A stretch of 64,000 nucleotides of DNA. Source: Micromonospora tulbaghiae (GTDB lineage: Bacteria; Actinomycetota; Actinomycetes; Mycobacteriales; Micromonosporaceae). The position numbers were made by a program, and so were the translations under genes. Positions 60,814 to 64,000 of the stretch are shown here, piece after piece. A model generated the notes under the pieces. That model made no database searches. It was not told the DNA's origin and saw only the letters and a list, made by a program, of their open reading frames with translations. How positions within the stretch are numbered: position 1 is the stretch's first letter; the number at the start of each line of letters is the position of its first letter. The DNA lies in assembly GCF_900091605.1 (NCBI RefSeq), contig NZ_FMCQ01000005.1, positions 310,001 to 374,000 of the forward strand. The letters run 5' to 3'.

Positions 60814-61230
60814 ATGACAACGGTCGGAGAGTTCATGACGACCCGGTTGGTGACGATGGACGGCAACGACACACTCATCGCGGCGGCGCAGGAGATGCGC
60901 GACAGCGCCATCGGCGACGTGGTGGTGACCGACGGCGACAACGTGGTCGGCATCGTGACGGACCGGGACATCACGGTGCGGGGCGTGGCCGAGAACATGG
61001 ACCCCACCGCCACCCGGCTCAACCAGATCACCAGCAAGGACGTGGTGACCGTCAGCCAGAACGACGACGCCGTGGCCGCCGCCGACCTGATGCGCACGTA
61101 CGCGGTCCGCCGCCTCCCGGTGGTCGACGACGGCCGTCTGGTCGGCCTGATCTCCATGGGTGACCTGGCGGTGGAGCGGGAACCCCAGTCGGTGCTCGCG
61201 GACATCAGCGCCGACGACCCCAACAACTAG
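60814..61230 (+). CDS. Two-CBS-domain protein
   Basis: 138 residues: two CBS motifs, MTTRLVTMDGNDTLIAAAQEM...DVVVTDGDNVVGIVTDRDI and SKDVVTVSQNDDAVAAADLM...RRLPVVDDGRLVGLISMGDL. CBS pairs bind adenosine nucleotides and often sense energy or ionic state. No effector domain, so it would act on a partner. Similar small CBS proteins in actinobacteria respond to hypoxia or stress. ATG 60814 follows GAGAGGGGAG. Confidence 0.93.
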   Translation: MTTVGEFMTTRLVTMDGNDTLIAAAQEMRDSAIGDVVVTDGDNVVGIVTDRDITVRGVAENMDPTATRLNQITSKDVVTVSQNDDAVAAADLMRTYAVRRLPVVDDGRLVGLISMGDLAVEREPQSVLADISADDPNN

Positions 61231-61246
61231 ACCTCTCTGCCGCGGT

Positions 61247-61277
61247 GACGCCGGCTCCCGGTTCGGGGGCCGGCGTC
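61247..61277 (+). terminator. Terminator after the CBS gene
   Basis: Arms GACGCCGGC (61247-61255) and GCCGGCGTC (61269-61277) with an inner CCC/GGG pair, 16 bases after the stop. Confidence 0.75.
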
Positions 61278-61391
61278 GCGCGTCCGGGCCGTGGTGCCGC
61301 GCTCACCCGGTTCGGGCGAGGTTGGCCCCGGACCGGGTGGGGACACGGAGCCTCGACAGGTAGACCGCGGATCGCGGGAGGAGTCGCCCGG

Positions 61392-61763
61392 ATGGTGGAC
61401 ATGACCACGAGATTCTTCGAGGACCTGGACCGGCGGGGGTTCGAGCCGCTGCTGGTCAAGACATCCGGAACGCTCCGCTTCGACCTGCACGAGGGCCCGC
61501 ACACCACGCACTGGTTGCTGGAGATCGATCGGGGAAACCTGCGGGTCCGGCAGGAGGACGGCGAGGCGGACACGGTGGTCGGCACCGAACCGCGCCTGTT
61601 CGCCGAGCTGGTCGGCGGTGAGGAGAACGCCATCGCGGCGCTGCTGCGCGGCGACATGACGGTCGTCGGCGACCTGCGGCTCGTGTTGCAGGTCGAGCGG
61701 GTCTTCCCCGGCCCGCCGGACTCCCGCGGACCGCATCACACGTTCAGCGGGAGGGGTGCCTGA
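61392..61763 (+). CDS. SCP2-like (sterol carrier) domain protein
   Basis: 123 residues from ATG 61392, which has GGGAGGAG 9 bases upstream. The SCP2-like pattern is GTLRFDL, HWLLEIDRGNLRV, EPRLFAELVGGEENAIAALLRGDMTVVGDLRLVL. The fold has a hydrophobic tunnel for a lipid or other apolar ligand, which is not known here. The stop and next start share TGATG, so it is co-translated with the debranching-type enzyme, an unusual partner. Confidence 0.85.
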   Translation: MVDMTTRFFEDLDRRGFEPLLVKTSGTLRFDLHEGPHTTHWLLEIDRGNLRVRQEDGEADTVVGTEPRLFAELVGGEENAIAALLRGDMTVVGDLRLVLQVERVFPGPPDSRGPHHTFSGRGA

Positions 61764-63823
61764 TGCCCGGCAGCAACACCGTCCGGATCCTGGACGGCAA
61801 CACGTTCGTGGTGTGCGAGGACACCGGCGACATCGAGGCCACACCGAGCGAGCCGACCGGCCTGTTCTCGCTCGACACGCGGTACCTGTCGAAGTGGGTG
61901 CTCACCGTCAACGGCGAGCGGCTCAACGCGCTCTCCTACGACGACCTCCAGTACTACGAGGCCCGGTTCTTCCTGGTGCCCGGCATGGCCACGCACTACA
62001 TCGACGCGAAGCTGTCGGTCATCCGGGAGCGGGCGGTCGGCGGCAGCTTCCGCGAGACGCTGACCATCCTCAACCACGACGAGAAGGCTGTCGACCTGGA
62101 GATCCGGATGGACGCCGGGTCCGACTTCGCCGACCTGTTCCAGGTCAAGGACGAGATCCTGAACAAGAAGGGCGAACACTACGCCGAGGCCGAGTCGGAC
62201 CGGCTGCGCCTGGGCTACCGGCGCGGCAACTTCCGGCGCGAGACGCTCGTCTCCGCCAACCAGCCGGCCCGCTACGACCAGCGCGGCTTCGCCTGGAGCA
62301 TCCGGCTGGAACCCAACGAGCAGTGGGACGCCGTCATCGACGTGCAGACGTTCGCGATCGGCCCCGGCGGCCGGGACCTGCGGATGGGACTGCGCGCGCA
62401 CGGCACCGAGCGGCTCGCGCTCCAGCACGACCTGGAGGAGTGGATCAGCCGGGCCCCGAAGCTGAACAGCGAGCACGAGCAACTCGCCGCGACGTACCGG
62501 CGGAGCCTGGTCGACCTCGCGGCGCTGCGCTTCTCACCGCTGTCGCTCGGCGGGCAGACGCTGCCCGCGGCCGGCCTGCCCTGGTTCATGACCATGTTCG
62601 GCCGGGACAGCATCCTCACCTGCCTCCAGGTGCTGCCGTTCGCGCCGGAGATGTCGAAGACCACGCTGCGGATCCTCGGCGCGCTCCAGGGCACGCGGTT
62701 CGACGACTTCCGGGACGAGGATCCGGGGCGGATCCTGCACGAGATGCGGTACGGCGAGACCGCCGCGTTCGAGGAGCAGCCGCACTCGCCGTACTACGGC
62801 TCGGTGGACGCGACCCCGCTGTTCGTGGTGCTGCTCGACGAGTACGAGCGGTGGAGCGGCGACGGCGCGCTGGTCAAGGAGCTGGAACGGGAGTGCCGGG
62901 CCGCGCTGAAGTGGGTCGACGACTACGCCGACCTGCTCGGCAACGGCTACATCTGGTACGAGCGGCGCAACACCGACACCGGCCTGGAGAACCAGTGCTG
63001 GAAGGACTCGTGGGACTCCATCTCGTACGCCGACGGCACGCTGCCGCCGTTCCCCCGGGCCACCTGCGAGGTGCAGGGGTACGCGTACGACGCGAAGATG
63101 CGGGCCGCCCGGATGGCCCGGGAGTTCTGGGGCGACCCCACGTACGCCGATCAGCTGGAACGCGAGGCGGCGGAGCTGAAGCGGCGCTTCAACAACGACT
63201 GGTGGGTCGCCGACCGCGGCTTCTACGCGCTCGCACTGGACCCGGACGGGCGCCAGTGCGACGTGCTCACCTCCAACATCGGCCACCTGCTGTGGAGCGG
63301 GATCGTGGACGACGAGCGGGCGCCGAAGGTCGCCGAGCATCTGGTCGGCCCGCGGCTCTGGTCCGGCTGGGGGGTGCGGACGCTGGCCGAGGGCGAGGTC
63401 CGCTACAACCCGATCGGCTACCACAACGGCACGATCTGGCCGTTCGACAACTCGTTCGTCGCCTGGGGCCTGCGCCGGTACGGCTTCGCCGAGGAGGCCG
63501 CCACAGTCGCAAACGGCATCCTCGACGCGGCCACCTACTTCGAGGGCCGGCTGCCGGAGGCGTTCGGCGGCTACCAGCGCGAGCTGACCAAGTTCCCGGT
63601 GGAGTACCCGACCGCGTGCAGCCCGCAGGCGTGGTCCACCGGGGCGCCGCTGCTGCTGCTGCGCACCATGCTGGGGCTGGAGCCGCACGACAAGCACCTG
63701 GCGGTCGACCCGCGGCTGCCGGTGGGTATGGGACGGATCGAGGTGCTGGACATCCCGGGTCGCTGGGGCCGGGTGGACGCGTTCGCCCGGGGCCGGCTCG
63801 ACCTCGACGAGCTGGCCGACTGA
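61763..63823 (+). CDS. Glycogen-debranching-type glycoside hydrolase (amylo-alpha-1,6-glucosidase family)
   Basis: 686 residues. An N-terminal beta domain of the GDE_N_bis type (about 1-210: GLFSLDTRYLSKWVLTVNG) precedes an (alpha/alpha)6 catalytic barrel (about 240-680). Active-site segments are WFMTMFGRDSILTCLQVLPF, NQCWKDSWDSISYADG and NPIGYHNGTIWPFDNSFVAWG. Its natural substrate may be glycogen or another alpha- or beta-linked glycan; homologues are often only annotated as amylo-alpha-1,6-glucosidase. Cytoplasmic, no signal peptide. Confidence 0.9.
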   Translation: MPGSNTVRILDGNTFVVCEDTGDIEATPSEPTGLFSLDTRYLSKWVLTVNGERLNALSYDDLQYYEARFFLVPGMATHYIDAKLSVIRERAVGGSFRETLTILNHDEKAVDLEIRMDAGSDFADLFQVKDEILNKKGEHYAEAESDRLRLGYRRGNFRRETLVSANQPARYDQRGFAWSIRLEPNEQWDAVIDVQTFAIGPGGRDLRMGLRAHGTERLALQHDLEEWISRAPKLNSEHEQLAATYRRSLVDLAALRFSPLSLGGQTLPAAGLPWFMTMFGRDSILTCLQVLPFAPEMSKTTLRILGALQGTRFDDFRDEDPGRILHEMRYGETAAFEEQPHSPYYGSVDATPLFVVLLDEYERWSGDGALVKELERECRAALKWVDDYADLLGNGYIWYERRNTDTGLENQCWKDSWDSISYADGTLPPFPRATCEVQGYAYDAKMRAARMAREFWGDPTYADQLEREAAELKRRFNNDWWVADRGFYALALDPDGRQCDVLTSNIGHLLWSGIVDDERAPKVAEHLVGPRLWSGWGVRTLAEGEVRYNPIGYHNGTIWPFDNSFVAWGLRRYGFAEEAATVANGILDAATYFEGRLPEAFGGYQRELTKFPVEYPTACSPQAWSTGAPLLLLRTMLGLEPHDKHLAVDPRLPVGMGRIEVLDIPGRWGRVDAFARGRLDLDELAD

Positions 63824-63872
63824 GCGGGCCGGCGCCGGGACGGCGGGTCGGTGCCGTGCTCGGGGCGGCGGT

Positions 63873-64000
63873 TCAGTGCCCGGGCGGCGGCGCGGTGTGT
63901 GCCTCGTTCGGCGGGAGCAGGCAGAACTCGTTGCCCTCCGGGTCGGCAAGCACGGTCCAGCGCGGCAGCTCGCGGACGACTGTCGCGCCCGCCTCCAGAA
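63873..64000 (-). CDS. VOC (glyoxalase/bleomycin-resistance) domain protein, C-terminal part
   Basis: Partial: the start lies past the right edge. The last 42 codons read WTVLADPEGNEFCLLPP near the end, the typical closing strand of a VOC domain with the metal-site Glu, then a Pro/His tail and TGA at 63873-63875. Which VOC enzyme or binding protein it is cannot be told. Confidence 0.8.
   Translation of the reverse strand, partial: LEAGATVVRELPRWTVLADPEGNEFCLLPPNEAHTAPPPGH

Overview
The window is chromosomal DNA from a high-GC, mycelial-type actinomycete, most likely Micromonospora or a close relative in the Micromonosporaceae. The basis is strong G+C bias at third codon positions, many GTG starts and TGATG/GTGA gene junctions, a four-gene conservon, a CBM2-linked secreted cellulase, and small actinobacterial families (GPGG microprotein, DUF5925, DUF6158, DUF6232, DUF3817). 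The genus is an inference. I saw no rRNA, tRNA, CRISPR array, prophage or insertion sequence; this looks like stable core or near-core chromosome.

Layout. 1-10 kb: the start of a secreted protein (minus), the giant NAD-glutamate dehydrogenase, a class F sortase with a repeat-rich cell-wall protein beside it, and a GH6 cellulase under a CebR-like operator. 10-14.4 kb: an SSS sodium symporter with a small membrane partner, and two adjacent membrane or acidic proteins that share a C-terminal module. 14.7-18.4 kb: a complete conservon (CvnA-D-like). 18.5-23.2 kb: a lactonase-type beta-propeller, a secreted VWA/binding-protein fusion and an orphan polyprenyl-P sugar transferase. 23.2-27.7 kb: a signalling block with a degenerate PP2C, a MarR regulator, a cobalamin-binding protein carrying the Wx9EH photoreceptor motif, and a PAS-GAF-PP2C phosphatase translationally coupled to it.

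27.8-40.7 kb is carbohydrate metabolism: a ROK regulator divergent from xylA-xylB, then a DUF5925 AAA ATPase and an MFS carrier. After these comes a minus-strand alpha-glucoside-type cluster (binding protein, two permeases, LacI regulator, GH13 glucosidase) whose glucosidase starts at CTG and whose ATPase is not in the window. 40.9-47.8 kb: a secreted M23 endopeptidase, TspO, a 48-residue GPGG protein, a phosphoesterase, a nucleotidyltransferase/BON pair, a thymidylate-kinase-like protein, an SDR, and a MurR/RpiR regulator with murQ for cell-wall amino-sugar recycling. 48.1-53.8 kb: a group 2 sigma factor behind a SigR-type promoter, an NlpC/P60 hydrolase and several small proteins. 53.9-64 kb: a DAHP synthase with what looks like an aromatic-amino-acid attenuator, an M16 protease pair, asd, a TMEM175-like channel, a CBS protein, an SCP2-like protein coupled to a glycogen-debranching-type enzyme, and the end of a VOC protein.

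The observations most worth following up are the Tyr-Arg-Trp-Phe leader peptide and nested terminator before the DAHP synthase, the B12/PP2C signalling operon, the SigR-type promoter of the sigma gene, the CTG start of the alpha-glucosidase, the cell-wall protein whose domain is split by repeats, and several perfect palindromes at promoters.
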